Below are positions 8,601-17,569 of a stretch of DNA of 64,000 bases, piece after piece. The DNA comes from Mycobacterium sp. NS-7484 (GTDB taxonomy: Bacteria > Actinomycetota > Actinomycetes > Mycobacteriales > Mycobacteriaceae), in assembly GCF_001953975.1 (NCBI RefSeq), contig NZ_MBEJ01000005.1, forward strand, positions 25,179 through 89,178. Reading direction: 5' to 3'. A model generated the notes under the pieces. That model was not told the origin of the DNA, ran no database searches, and was given only the letters and a program-made list of their open reading frames with translations. A program made the position numbers and the translations under genes. Numbering within the stretch: position 1 is the first letter of the stretch; every line of letters begins with the position of its first letter.

Positions 8601-8630
8601 TTGTGCAGTTCTGCTGTTAAGCTTTAGCCT
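8601..8630 (+). promoter_or_regulatory. Probable whiB7 promoter with AT-rich upstream element
   Basis: TTGTGC (8601-8606) is a plausible -35 and TAGCCT (8625-8630) a plausible -10, 18 nt apart. GAAAATTAG lies immediately before the -35. An AT-rich patch just upstream of the -35 is where the WhiB7 AT-hook contacts DNA in its own and its regulon's promoters (established knowledge), so autoactivation is expected. Confidence 0.5.
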
Positions 8631-8673
8631 CGTAACACAGCTCTGGTGACGAGACGGAAGGAGGGTGCCCGCA

Positions 8674-8877
8674 ATGGATAACAACATCGGTATCAGCGGT
8701 GTAGCGGCAGTAGGCATGCCCTCGTCCGTGCTCGCCGTCCCCGCCGCCGCTTTCCCGGCGGCGCATCGGCATGCCGCCGCCGCTGCCGCCGCGTGGCCGG
8801 CCGCTGCTATTGCACCGCAGCGTAAGCGCCGCCCCGCCGCCGCGACTGGCGCGTCCGTGGATCGGAGCCCCCTCTAG
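8674..8877 (+). CDS. whiB7 leader ORF (alanine-rich attenuator peptide)
   Basis: A 67-residue leader peptide with a strong AAGGAGG site at 8658-8664. About one third of its residues are alanine (23), including a run of seven Ala codons followed by Trp. A basic QRKRRP patch follows. Mycobacterial whiB7 is controlled by such an upstream ORF: translation stress or alanine shortage stalls ribosomes here and lets transcription pass a terminator. The last codons contain TCCGTGG (8854-8860), complementary to CCACGGA in the left arm of the terminator, which gives a simple antiterminator. The peptide itself need not have a function. Confidence 0.75.
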   Translation: MDNNIGISGVAAVGMPSSVLAVPAAAFPAAHRHAAAAAAAWPAAAIAPQRKRRPAAATGASVDRSPL

Positions 8878-8902
8878 GTAGAGCTCCCATCACCAGCCAC
8901 TA

Positions 8903-8945
8903 GGCCACGGACCCGCAGTCAACCGGATCCGTGGCCAAATTTTTT
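8903..8945 (+). terminator. whiB7 leader attenuator (rho-independent terminator)
   Basis: GGCCACGGA (8903-8911) pairs with TCCGTGGCC (8928-8936), followed by AAATTTTTT. It lies between the leader ORF and whiB7. The left arm can alternatively pair with TCCGTGG at 8854-8860 inside the leader ORF, so a stalled ribosome would allow readthrough. Confidence 0.8.
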
Positions 8946-9040
8946 GGGAGTTGTTCGCACACCCCGGAAAACCTGGTCGCAGATCCCTCGAAGAGACAGA
9001 TCGCCGACAACTACGACCAGGAATCAGGGGGACACAACAC

Positions 9041-9352
9041 ATGTCCATTGCGATGACCGCTCCGGAGGTGAGCGTCGCGCCGGTGACATGCGAGCAGCGG
9101 CTGCCGGCGGTGCCGTGCCACATCGGGAATCCCGATCTGTGGTTCGCCGAGAGCCCCGTCGATCTGGAGCAGGCCAAGGCACTGTGCGCGGATTGCCCGA
9201 TCCGTCGCGAGTGCCTGGCCGCCGCGCTGGAACGGCAGGAGCCGTGGGGTGTGTGGGGCGGGGAGATCCTCGACCGCGGCACCATCGTGGCCCGCAAGCG
9301 GCCTCGGGGGCGTCCGCGTAAGAATGCCGCGGGCAATCCGGCTGCGGCCTGA
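9041..9352 (+). CDS. whiB7: WhiB7 redox-sensitive transcription factor
   Basis: A 103-residue Wbl protein. Cys26, Cys49, Cys52 and Cys58 are the [4Fe-4S] ligands (C..C-x2-C-x5-C), GVWGGE (70-75) is the turn that binds the sigma factor SigA region 4, and RPRGRPRK (87-94) is the AT-hook found only in WhiB7 among the Wbl family. It activates intrinsic antibiotic resistance genes with SigA. The ATG at 9041 has AGGGGGA upstream. A 363-nt interval from its promoter region carries the leader ORF and attenuator. It is convergent with the AarF-type gene, as in M. tuberculosis Rv3197A/Rv3197. Confidence 0.97.
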   Translation: MSIAMTAPEVSVAPVTCEQRLPAVPCHIGNPDLWFAESPVDLEQAKALCADCPIRRECLAAALERQEPWGVWGGEILDRGTIVARKRPRGRPRKNAAGNPAAA

Positions 9353-9368
9353 GGTGTGCCAACACGTT

Positions 9369-9427
9369 GACTCTGCGCTCAGGGCGCATTGCTCTCAAGC
9401 GAGCATTTGCGCCCTGGCCGCAGAGTC
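9369..9427. terminator. Long three-part hairpin between convergent genes
   Basis: GACTCTGCG/CGCAGAGTC, CAGGGCGCA/TGCGCCCTG and TGCTC/GAGCA form successive paired blocks, giving about 23 bp in a 59-nt near-perfect inverted repeat with a six-base loop. It lies between whiB7 and the convergent AarF-type gene, so a bidirectional terminator is the simplest role. No U-tract follows. Confidence 0.6.
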
Positions 9428-9440
9428 GGCGTGCCGGCAG

Positions 9441-10760
9441 CTAGGCAGCTTCTTCGGAGAAGCCCGGGACCAGTTGTGTGGCAATCGCTTTCACGGGAAC
9501 ATGCGCGTCGAGTTGGCAGCAGATCGCGATGGTCGAGGCGATCACCCGCAGCGGGATGGCGAGATTCGGCGGCAGGTCGAGTTGGCGGGCGGTCTTGATC
9601 TGGGCCACCGAGTTGTCCATCTGCCCGGCTGCCATGCGCTGAATCCAGCGGCGCGTGTAGTGGAAGACGTCGACCTCGATCGGTTCGACGTACTGGCGCA
9701 ACATGTCGTCGATCTCCTCGGTCGAGACCTGTTCGCCCTTCTGGATGAAACCGGCTGCCTCCATGGTGGGCAGTAGTTCGTCGTAGTTCTTGTCGCGGGC
9801 CAGCCGGATCGTCTCGCCCAGCGCGGTCGGGAAACCACCGGGCATCGGGGCGACGGCGCCGAAGTCGATGACGCCCATCCGGCCATCGGGCAGCAACATG
9901 AAGTTCCCGGGGTGGGTGTCGCCGTGCATCATCTCCATGCGCGCCGGGGCGTCGAACGTCAGTTCCGTAAGACGGGTGCCCATGAGGTCGCGCTGCTCGG
10001 GGGTGCCCTCCCGGATGATCACCGACATCGGGACGCCGTCCATCCATTCGGCGATGACGACCTTCGGTGCACTGGCGATGATGGCAGGGACCGCGAAGTG
10101 CGGATCGTTGTGGTAGGCCTTGGCGAACGCCCGCTGGTTGTCGGCCTCCAGCCGGTAGTCCAGTTCCATCTCGGTGCGTTCGATCAGCTCGTCGACGATG
10201 CCCTGGATGTCGGCACCGGGGGCCAGCTGCTTGAACACGCCGACCAGACGTTGGATCGTCTTGAGGTCGGCGCGCAGCGCTTCGTCGGCACCCGGGTACT
10301 GGATCTTGACGGCCACCTCACGGCCGTCGGACCAGACCGCCTTGTGCACCTGGCCGATGCTGGCCGACGCCACCGGGGTGTCGTCGAACGACGTGAACCG
10401 ATCGCGCCACTTCGTGCCGAGTTGCCCGTCGAGCACCCGGTGCACCTTGGCCGCGGGCAGAGGCGGCGCCTCACGCTGCAGCTTGGTCAGCGCCTCGCGG
10501 TACGGCTTGCCGTACTGCTCGGGGATGACGGCCTCGACCACCGAAAGCGCCTGGCCGACCTTCATCGCCCCGCCCTTGAGCTCACCCAATACGGTGAACA
10601 GCTGTTGGGCGGCTTTATCCATCAATTCGGCGGTGACTTCGTCCTTGGACTTGCCGGTCAGGCGCTTCCCAAACCCCAATGCGGCCCGGCCCGCCATGCC
10701 GCCGGCCAAGCCGGCGAGCTTCGCATTCCGTGCGACGCTGCCCCGTTTGATGTCAGACAC
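9441..10760 (-). CDS. AarF/ABC1/UbiB family atypical kinase (Rv3197-like)
   Basis: A 439-residue ABC1/UbiB kinase-like protein. The KxGQ motif appears as MKVGQAL near residue 75, the invariant lysine in VAVKIQYPG, the catalytic loop in MMHGDTHPGNFML and the metal-binding DFG in GVIDFGAVAP. The A-rich P-loop equivalent (VASASIGQVH) is typical of the family, which binds ATP and is linked to lipid-quinone metabolism elsewhere. The GTG at 10760 begins VSDIKRGS, which matches my memory of the M. tuberculosis protein; the preceding codons do not look conserved. Rv3197 has been reported as an ABC1-type ATPase connected to macrolide tolerance; that role is not visible in the sequence. Confidence 0.92.
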   Translation of the reverse strand: MSDIKRGSVARNAKLAGLAGGMAGRAALGFGKRLTGKSKDEVTAELMDKAAQQLFTVLGELKGGAMKVGQALSVVEAVIPEQYGKPYREALTKLQREAPPLPAAKVHRVLDGQLGTKWRDRFTSFDDTPVASASIGQVHKAVWSDGREVAVKIQYPGADEALRADLKTIQRLVGVFKQLAPGADIQGIVDELIERTEMELDYRLEADNQRAFAKAYHNDPHFAVPAIIASAPKVVIAEWMDGVPMSVIIREGTPEQRDLMGTRLTELTFDAPARMEMMHGDTHPGNFMLLPDGRMGVIDFGAVAPMPGGFPTALGETIRLARDKNYDELLPTMEAAGFIQKGEQVSTEEIDDMLRQYVEPIEVDVFHYTRRWIQRMAAGQMDNSVAQIKTARQLDLPPNLAIPLRVIASTIAICCQLDAHVPVKAIATQLVPGFSEEAA

Positions 10761-10817
10761 CAGACCATCATCCACGACTTGGCTGAACGGCCCACAACCA
10801 ACTGGCAACATTCGTTT

Positions 10818-11657
10818 TCAACATGGGCAGTCCGGGTGGCGGGACCAGCGTCTTGCCACGATCGAGTACCCGTCGGCATCGAGTTCCAGCGTGGTGTTCA
10901 GCGTCGGCGGCGCCTGCGGGACCGGCTGCCGGTCGGCGGTGTGTCCGACCGCCCGGATCACCAACTCGACCTGCCGCATGGCCAGCGCCGCGGTGGCCAG
11001 GATGGTCGCCCGACTGGCGGTGCCGACCGCACCCCGGAGCTGGGTGGCCACGGCCGGCCACGCCGCATCGCGGTCGGCACGGTGCAGATCCGCACACTGC
11101 AGACAACTGGTCACCCCCGGGATCACCAATGGTCCGACCAGCCCGGCACCGTCACGCACCCGGACGGGTAGGTGGGCGATGCCGCCGTGATGCAGCTCCT
11201 GCCGAAGTCTCGGGTCGGTGACCTGGTAATCGGCCAACACCACCAGGTCGGTGGCGGCCGCCACGCCCCGGGCGTGCGGGTGGGTACTGCGCCGGACCCG
11301 TGCGCCCGAACAGCGCAGGCCGCTGGCCAACAGTTCCGACAGCGGTCCGCGGCCGTGAACGCGGACGGATGCCGATCGGGCGGGACCGTCCGGTGCGGCG
11401 GTCAGGACACCCGCCGTGGTCAGTGCATCGATCAGTTCATCGACGGCGTCGGCACCGACGAATGATTCATCGGCCATGAGCAGTTCATCGCGGGTGGCCC
11501 CGGTTTGCAGGGTGCGCAGCAGGTGCGCCAGTTGGGCCTGGGTGATGCCGGCCGGGGGACGAACCAAGACCGCGCGCCGCGGATCCCAGCCGAGTTGAAC
11601 CGCGTCGTCGGGGCGCAGCAGGATCGGCCTGCCGGCAGCGAGTACATAGCGCGTCAT
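10818..11657 (-). CDS. TOMM precursor leader peptide-binding/cyclodehydratase-like protein (Rv3196-like)
   Basis: A 279-residue protein resembling the leader-peptide-binding, E1-like half of azoline-forming cyclodehydratases. It has an RRE-like N-terminal winged region (about residues 1-95), a Rossmann-like middle, and zinc-type cysteines: CLQC with ADLHRADRD around residue 190, and CPC at the very C-terminus. No YcaO partner or precursor peptide is seen nearby, so it is probably repurposed. The start is uncertain: ATG at 11657 (MTRYVL) was chosen over ATG at 11684; neither has a clear ribosome binding site. It is upstream of the AarF-type gene with a 57-nt gap, in conserved mycobacterial order. 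Confidence 0.75.
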   Translation of the reverse strand: MTRYVLAAGRPILLRPDDAVQLGWDPRRAVLVRPPAGITQAQLAHLLRTLQTGATRDELLMADESFVGADAVDELIDALTTAGVLTAAPDGPARSASVRVHGRGPLSELLASGLRCSGARVRRSTHPHARGVAAATDLVVLADYQVTDPRLRQELHHGGIAHLPVRVRDGAGLVGPLVIPGVTSCLQCADLHRADRDAAWPAVATQLRGAVGTASRATILATAALAMRQVELVIRAVGHTADRQPVPQAPPTLNTTLELDADGYSIVARRWSRHPDCPC

Positions 11658-11717
11658 GCGATGACTCTGCCACGGCCGCGGCACCGGGCGTTTCAGTTAT
11701 CCACAGGCACCGAGGCG

Positions 11718-13175
11718 TCAGGGGTGGTCGGGCTGGTCCCCGTTGTCGTCGCCTTCGGCGTCGCCTTTGTCGTCGCCTTTGTCGTCCCCTTTGTCGTGGC
11801 CCTCGCGCTGCTCTTTCTCCAGGTCGGCGAAAGCCTGCTCGAAGGCACTGTCGAGGTCGCCGGTGTCGCCGCCGATCATGCGGTCGATGAAGGCGGCCGG
11901 CTCGTCGAGATCGGCGGCGCTGGGCAGAAGGTCGGGGTGCTGCCACACGCTGTCACGGGTGTCGATGCCCACTGCGTCGGTCAGCCGCTCCCACAGCAGG
12001 GCGGCTTCGCGCATCTTGCGTGGGCGCAGTTCGAGGCCGACGAGCGTGGCGAAGGTCTGTTCGGCCGGTCCGCCGGTGGCGCGACGGCGCCGCAGCGTTT
12101 CGGCCAGCGCCGAGGTGCCGGGGATGCGATCGCCCAGGGCCGCGGTGACGACGGTCTGCACCCAGCCCTCGATGAGCGCCAGCAGGGTTTCCAGCCGCTC
12201 GAGGGCGGCTTCCTGCTCGGGGGTGGCCTTCGGCTCGAAGATGCCCTGGTTGAGCAACTGCTCCATCTCCGACGGATCGCCGAGGGAGGCGGGGTTGAAC
12301 CCGCGGGCGAAGTCCTCGATGCCCGACATGTCGACCTTCATGCCCTTGGCGAAGGCCTCGACCGCGCCGAGCAGCTGGCTCGGCAACCATGGCACGTGGC
12401 TGAACAACCGGTGATGGGCGGCCTCACGGGCGGCCAGGAACGTCAGGATCTCACTGCGGGGACGTTCCAGCCCCTCGGTGAGTGACTCGATCGCGTCGGG
12501 CATCAGCGCCGCGACTCCCTTGGGCCCCAACGGCAAGCCGATATCGGTGGAGGTCAACACCTCGCGGGACAGCTTGCCCAGGGCCTGACCGAGCTGAGAC
12601 CCGAAGGCCATGCCGCCCATCTGCGACATCATCGCCAGCAGCGGCCCGGCCATGCTCCTGGCCTCCTCGGGCAGCGCCGAGGCCCACACCGACGAGATCT
12701 GCTCGGCCACCGGATCGCACAGCCGCTTCCAGGTGTCCAGGGTGTGGTCCAGCCAGTCGCTGGGCGTCCAGGCCACCGATTTGGTGGTGCCGGCGGGCAG
12801 GGGAGTCACCCCGTCCAGCCACGTCTCGGCCAACCGGACGGCATCGGCGACGGCGCCGGTCGTCTTTTCCGGCACCGGTGCGACGAACCCGATCGAGTTC
12901 GACGCCAACTGCCGGGCCAGGTCGTAGTTCACCGGACCGGATTGTTTGCCGCCGGCCATCGCCCCACCGGCGCCGCTGAACATCTCACCGAGCTTGGTGA
13001 AGATCTGGCCGAGGTCACCCATGTTGAAGTTGCCACCGCCCATGCCGAAGCCGAACGGATCTGCACCGGGACCTGGCCCGGGATTGCCGGAACCGGACCC
13101 CGAATCGGGGTCCTTCTTTTGCTTGTCTCGGTCGGGGTCGTCCCCGGCGGAGAAGCCGAAGGGCAGGTCAGCCAT
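11718..13175 (-). CDS. Zinc-dependent metallopeptidase-like protein (Rv3195-like)
   Basis: A 485-residue member of the actinobacterial zincin family that includes Rv3195. The N-terminus (about residues 1-60) is low complexity, rich in Gly, Pro, Asp and FGFGMGGG. The catalytic segment is LAAREAAHHRLF, where EAAHH replaces a standard HExxH, and a downstream IEGWVQTVV helix offers further ligands. The C-terminus ends in an acidic/lysine repeat (DKGDDKGDDKGD) encoded by short tandem DNA units around 11755-11800. I chose the ATG at 13175 (MADLPFGF); an ATG at 13193 adds six residues. It is divergent from the PDZ/S16 protease gene. Confidence 0.85.
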   Translation of the reverse strand: MADLPFGFSAGDDPDRDKQKKDPDSGSGSGNPGPGPGADPFGFGMGGGNFNMGDLGQIFTKLGEMFSGAGGAMAGGKQSGPVNYDLARQLASNSIGFVAPVPEKTTGAVADAVRLAETWLDGVTPLPAGTTKSVAWTPSDWLDHTLDTWKRLCDPVAEQISSVWASALPEEARSMAGPLLAMMSQMGGMAFGSQLGQALGKLSREVLTSTDIGLPLGPKGVAALMPDAIESLTEGLERPRSEILTFLAAREAAHHRLFSHVPWLPSQLLGAVEAFAKGMKVDMSGIEDFARGFNPASLGDPSEMEQLLNQGIFEPKATPEQEAALERLETLLALIEGWVQTVVTAALGDRIPGTSALAETLRRRRATGGPAEQTFATLVGLELRPRKMREAALLWERLTDAVGIDTRDSVWQHPDLLPSAADLDEPAAFIDRMIGGDTGDLDSAFEQAFADLEKEQREGHDKGDDKGDDKGDAEGDDNGDQPDHP

Positions 13176-13253
13176 ACCCATAACGGTACTCATGACACAG
13201 TGCCCGGGTGTGGCTGCGGGTCACGCTGTGGGTGAACACCACGACGCAGGCTT

Positions 13254-13259
13254 TACTGT
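13254..13259 (+). promoter_or_regulatory. -10 element for a leaderless PDZ protease transcript
   Basis: TACTGT fits the mycobacterial TANNNT -10 box and lies seven nt before the GTG at 13267. No Shine-Dalgarno sequence is present, so the mRNA probably starts at the GTG itself. Confidence 0.4.
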
Positions 13260-13266
13260 GGGCGGC

Positions 13267-14295
13267 GTGAACAGGCGGATTTTGACGCTGCTCGTCGCCC
13301 TGGTGCCGATCCTGGCGTTCGGGGTGGTGCTCTCGGTGGTGACGGTGCCCTTCGTCTCGTTGGGGCCCGGTCCGACGTTCAACACCCTCGGCGAGGTCGA
13401 GGGCAAGGAGGTCGTCGACATCAACGGACCCGACGCGCACGTGCATCCCACCTCCGGGCATCTCAACATGACCACCGTCTCCCAGCGGGACGGCTTGACC
13501 CTGGGGCAGGCGCTGGCGTTGTGGATGTCGGGCCGTGAGCAGATGGTCCCGCGCGATCTGGTTTACCCGCCGGACAAGTCCCGCGACGAGATCGACAAGG
13601 CCAACAACTCGGATTTCAAGAAGTCCGAGGACAGTGCCGAGTACGCCGCGCTGTCATTCTTGAAATACCCGATGGCGGTGACCGTGCAGAGCGTCACCGA
13701 TCCCGGCCCGTCAGCGGGCAAGCTGCGCGAAGGTGACGCGATCGACGGTGTGAACGGCACCCCGGTGGCCAACCTCGACGAGTTCCAGGCCGTTCTGAAG
13801 AAGACCAAGCCGGGCGATCAGCTGGTGATCGACTTCCGTCGCAAGAACGCGCCACCGGGCGTCGCCACCATCACCATGGGCGACAACCCCGACCGGGACT
13901 ACGGCTTCCTGGGTGTCGGCGTGCTCGACGCGCCGTGGGCGCCGTTCGACATCAACTTCCACCTGGCCAACATCGGCGGGCCGTCGGCGGGCCTGATGTT
14001 CAGCCTGGCCGTCGTCGACAAGCTCACCACCGGTGATCTCAACGACGGCAAGTTCGTCGCCGGCACCGGAACCATCACCGGCGAGGGCAAGGTCGGGTCC
14101 ATCGGCGGCATCACCCACAAGATGCTGGCCGCCAAGGAGGCCGGCGCCACGGTGTTCCTGGTGCCCGCCGACAACTGCACCGAGGCGCGCTCGGCGCCGC
14201 AGGAGGACATGGAGTTGGTCAGGGTGGAAACGCTGAGCCAGGCGGTCGACGCGTTGCACACGATTTCTGCCGGTGGCGAACCGCCTCGCTGCTGA
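13267..14295 (+). CDS. Membrane-anchored PDZ and Lon-type S16 peptidase (Rv3194c-like)
   Basis: A 342-residue secreted or membrane-tethered serine protease. Residues 5-30 form one transmembrane helix (LTLLVALVPILAFGVVLSVV). A PDZ domain lies around 135-215. A Lon-like S16 catalytic domain follows, with Ser240 in GGPSAGL and Lys285 in GGITHKM as the catalytic dyad. It ends in a lone cysteine (PPRC). It corresponds to Rv3194c and is probably a surface protease of the YlbL/PDZ-S16 group. The GTG start is supported by the family N-terminus (NRRILTLL) and a -10-like box seven nt upstream. A UPF0182 gene follows on the same strand after 96 nt. Confidence 0.92.
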   Translation: MNRRILTLLVALVPILAFGVVLSVVTVPFVSLGPGPTFNTLGEVEGKEVVDINGPDAHVHPTSGHLNMTTVSQRDGLTLGQALALWMSGREQMVPRDLVYPPDKSRDEIDKANNSDFKKSEDSAEYAALSFLKYPMAVTVQSVTDPGPSAGKLREGDAIDGVNGTPVANLDEFQAVLKKTKPGDQLVIDFRRKNAPPGVATITMGDNPDRDYGFLGVGVLDAPWAPFDINFHLANIGGPSAGLMFSLAVVDKLTTGDLNDGKFVAGTGTITGEGKVGSIGGITHKMLAAKEAGATVFLVPADNCTEARSAPQEDMELVRVETLSQAVDALHTISAGGEPPRC

Positions 14296-14391
14296 ACCGT
14301 GCCCAACCTGTGAATGGCTAGAGTTGTAGGAAATCGGGCGGCCCCACCGGGCATGTCACGAGTCGACCGAGGCTGAAACAGGAGTTCACGA

Positions 14392-17300
14392 GTGGGGATG
14401 CGGCCCGCGGCGAGGATGCCGAAGCTGACGCGACGTAGCCGGGTGCTGATCGCACTGGCACTGGTGGTGGTGCTGGCATTGCTGATCGGGCCACGCGTCG
14501 TCGACGGCTATGTCGACTGGTTGTGGTTCGGCGAGCTCGGGTATCGCTCGGTGTTCACCACCGTGCTGGCCACCCGCGTGATCGTGTTCCTGGTGGTGGG
14601 GCTGCTCATCGGGGCCGTGGTGTTCGCGGCGTTGGCGCTGGCGTACCGCAGCCGTCCGGTGTTCGTCCCGGCCGCCGGGCCCAACGACCCGGTGGCGCGC
14701 TACCGCACCACGGTGTTGGCCCGGCTGCGGCTGTTCGGTATCGGCGTGCCGGTGTTCATCGGTCTGTTGGCCGGCGTCATCGCGCAGAGTTACTGGGTGC
14801 GGGTGCAGTTGTTCCTGCACGGCGGAGACTTCGGGATCACCGATCCGCAGTTCGGCCGCGACCTGGGCTTCTACGCGTTCGATCTGCCGTTCTACCGGCT
14901 GGTGCTGACCTACCTGTTCGTTGCGACGTTCCTGGCGTTTGTCGCGAACCTGCTGGGGCACTACGTGTTCGGCGGAATCCGGCTGACCGGGCGCAGCGGT
15001 GCGCTGAGCCGTGCCGCGCGCATCCAGCTGATCAGCCTGGTCGGCATCCTGATCCTGCTCAAGGCGTTGGCCTACTGGCTGGACCGCTACGAACTGCTGA
15101 GCAATACCCGGGCGGCCAAACCGTTCACCGGCGCGGGCTACACCGACATCAATGCCGTGCTGCCGGCGAAGCTGATCCTGTTGGCCATCGCGGTGATCTG
15201 TGCGGTGGCGGTGTTCTCGGCGATCGTGTTGCGGGACTTGCGGATACCGGCCATCGGCGTGGTGCTGTTGCTGCTGAGCTCGCTGGTGGTGGGCGCGGGG
15301 TGGCCGCTGATCGTCGAGCAGTTCAGCGTCAAGCCCAACGCGGCGCAGAAAGAAGCCGAGTACATCAGCCGCAGCATCGCCGCCACCCGGCAGGCGTACG
15401 GCCTCACCGATGACACGGTTACCTATCGCAATTACGAGAGCAACGCGCAGACCACCGCCGCACAGGTCGCGGCCGACCGGGCGACCACGTCGAACATCCG
15501 GTTGCTGGACCCGACGATCGTCAGCCCGGCCTTCACCCAGTTCCAGCAGGGCAAGAACTTCTACTACTTCCCGGATCAGTTGTCGATGGACCGCTACATC
15601 GGCCCGGACGGCAACCTGCGCGATTACGTGGTGGCCGCGCGCGAGCTGAACCCGGACCGCTTGATCGACAACCAGCGGGACTGGATCAACCGGCACACCG
15701 TCTACACCCACGGTAACGGCTTCATCGCCTCGCCGGCCAACACCGTGCGCGGAATCGCCAACGATCCCAACCAGAACGGCGGTTACCCGGAGTTCCTGGC
15801 CAGTGTGGTCGGGGCCAACGGCAGCATCATCTCGCCCGGACCGGCGCCGCTGGATCAGCCGCGGGTGTACTTCGGTCCGGTGATCGCCGATACGTCCGCC
15901 GACTACGCCATCGTCGGCAAGAACGGTGACGTCGACCGCGAGTACGACTACGAGAACAACACCGAGACCAAGAACTACACCTACACCGGTGCCGGCGGCG
16001 TCCCGATCGGCAACTGGCTGACCCGGTCGGTGTTCGCGGCCAAGTACGCCGAGCGGAACTTCTTGCTGTCCAATGTGATCGGTGAAAACAGCAAGATCCT
16101 GTTCAACCGTGACCCGGCGCAGCGCGTCGAGGCCGTGGCACCGTGGCTGACCACGGACACCAGCGTCTACCCGGCCATCGTCAACAAGCGCATGGTCTGG
16201 ATCGTCGACGGCTACACCACGCTGGACAACTACCCGTACTCGGAGTTGACGACGCTGTCGAGTGCGACCGCCGACTCCAACGAGGTGGCGCTCAACCGCC
16301 TGGCGCCCGACAAGCAGGTGTCCTACATCCGTAACTCGGTGAAGGCCACCGTCGACGCCTACGACGGCACCGTCACGCTGTACGCGCAGGACGAGCAGGA
16401 CCCGGTGCTCAAGGCCTGGATGAACGTCTTCCCGGGCACGGTCAAACCGAAGTCGGACATCTCCCCGGAGCTGCAGAACCACCTGCGCTACCCGGAGGAC
16501 CTGTTCAAGGTGCAGCGCGCGCTTTTGGCCAAGTACCACGTGGACGACCCGGTGAAGTTCTTCACCAACGCCGACTTCTGGGATGTACCACTGGATCCCA
16601 ACCCGACGGCGAGCAGTTTCCAACCGCCGTACTACATCGTGGCGCGCGACATCGCCCACAACAACGGCTCGTCGTCGTTCCAGTTGACCAGTGCGATGAA
16701 CTGGATCCGACGTGACTTCCTGGCGGCCTACATCAGTGCCAGCTCCGATCCGGACAACTACGGCAAGATCACCGTGTTGACCATCCCAGGCCAGGTCAAC
16801 GGTCCCAAGTTGGCGTTCAACGCGATCAGTACCGACACCGCGGTCTCCCAGGATCTCGGTGTGATCGGACGCGACAACCAGAACCGCATCCGCTGGGGCA
16901 ACCTGTTGACCCTGCCGGTGGCCGACGGTGGATTGCTCTATGTGGCACCGGTTTACGCCTCACCGGGCAGCAGCGACGCCGCGTCGTCCTATCCCCGCCT
17001 GATTCGGGTGGCGATGCTCTACGGCGACAAGGTCGGTTACGCCCCGACCGTCAGTGACGCGCTGACGGAGATCTTCGGCCCGGGTGCCGGTGCCACCGCA
17101 ACCAATGTGGCGCCCACCGACAACAAGCCGCAGGCAGCGGCCGGTACACCGGAAGCGCCCGCGGCCGCCCCGCCGCCGGCCAATGCCGACGGACAGGCGC
17201 CGCAGGTGGTTGCCCCGCCGGCGGCGGTGCCACCGGGCGAGCCGGTGCAGTTGTCGCCGGCCAAGTCCGCCGCGCTCAAGGAGATCGAGTCGGCGATGTC

Positions 17301-17400
17301 GGCGGCGCGCGATGCTCAGCGCAGCGGTGACTTCGGCAAGTACGGTGATGCGTTGGAGAAGCTCAACGATGCGATGAACAAGTACGACTCCGCGAAGTAA
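14392..17400 (+). CDS. UPF0182 family large integral membrane protein (Rv3193c-like)
   Basis: A 1002-residue protein of the UPF0182 family. The N-terminal third has about seven hydrophobic segments (roughly residues 18-40, 60-85, 115-135, 175-200, 212-232, 260-282, 288-312). The remainder is a large soluble, probably extracytoplasmic domain, and the last 120 residues hold a Pro/Ala-rich linker and a short coiled helix ending KYDSAK. The molecular function of the family is not established. The GTG at 14392 has AGGAG seven nt upstream; an ATG two codons later (14398) is possible. It follows the S16 protease as in M. tuberculosis, hinting at joint envelope work. Confidence 0.93.
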   Translation: MGMRPAARMPKLTRRSRVLIALALVVVLALLIGPRVVDGYVDWLWFGELGYRSVFTTVLATRVIVFLVVGLLIGAVVFAALALAYRSRPVFVPAAGPNDPVARYRTTVLARLRLFGIGVPVFIGLLAGVIAQSYWVRVQLFLHGGDFGITDPQFGRDLGFYAFDLPFYRLVLTYLFVATFLAFVANLLGHYVFGGIRLTGRSGALSRAARIQLISLVGILILLKALAYWLDRYELLSNTRAAKPFTGAGYTDINAVLPAKLILLAIAVICAVAVFSAIVLRDLRIPAIGVVLLLLSSLVVGAGWPLIVEQFSVKPNAAQKEAEYISRSIAATRQAYGLTDDTVTYRNYESNAQTTAAQVAADRATTSNIRLLDPTIVSPAFTQFQQGKNFYYFPDQLSMDRYIGPDGNLRDYVVAARELNPDRLIDNQRDWINRHTVYTHGNGFIASPANTVRGIANDPNQNGGYPEFLASVVGANGSIISPGPAPLDQPRVYFGPVIADTSADYAIVGKNGDVDREYDYENNTETKNYTYTGAGGVPIGNWLTRSVFAAKYAERNFLLSNVIGENSKILFNRDPAQRVEAVAPWLTTDTSVYPAIVNKRMVWIVDGYTTLDNYPYSELTTLSSATADSNEVALNRLAPDKQVSYIRNSVKATVDAYDGTVTLYAQDEQDPVLKAWMNVFPGTVKPKSDISPELQNHLRYPEDLFKVQRALLAKYHVDDPVKFFTNADFWDVPLDPNPTASSFQPPYYIVARDIAHNNGSSSFQLTSAMNWIRRDFLAAYISASSDPDNYGKITVLTIPGQVNGPKLAFNAISTDTAVSQDLGVIGRDNQNRIRWGNLLTLPVADGGLLYVAPVYASPGSSDAASSYPRLIRVAMLYGDKVGYAPTVSDALTEIFGPGAGATATNVAPTDNKPQAAAGTPEAPAAAPPPANADGQAPQVVAPPAAVPPGEPVQLSPAKSAALKEIESAMSAARDAQRSGDFGKYGDALEKLNDAMNKYDSAK

Positions 17401-17406
17401 CGTCTT

Positions 17407-17470
17407 CCCGCGAGCAGACGCAGATGTCCCGCACCGCCCGGCGTGTCGGGTACATCTGCGTCTGCTCGCC
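17407..17470. repeat. Dispersed intergenic hairpin, member 1
   Basis: GCGAGCAGACGCAGATGT (17410-17427) pairs perfectly with its complement at 17452-17469; the stem continues with CCCG (17428-17431) and CGGG (17447-17450) after one bulged T. The arms and the loop segment CGGCGTGT recur at 59.3 kb, and the arm core recurs at 51.9 kb. It may terminate the UPF0182 transcript. Confidence 0.75.
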
Positions 17471-17569
17471 GTGAGTTGACCTGGACACCAAGTCAACGCC
17501 AAGAGGTCCCGGGCATGCTGTGCGCCGACATTGCATCGGCTGCGCAGCAGCATTTTTGAGAGGACCTCG

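Noticed and set aside
14386..16659. 757-residue minus-strand open frame inside the UPF0182 gene
   Set aside because: Third-position GC bias opens the opposite strand; the product is a low-complexity His/Arg/Gln/Asp-rich sequence and the + strand gene is clearly conserved.
17407..17470. Possible CRISPR-like repeat
   Set aside because: Single palindromes at distant sites, with no regularly spaced direct repeats or spacers anywhere in the window.
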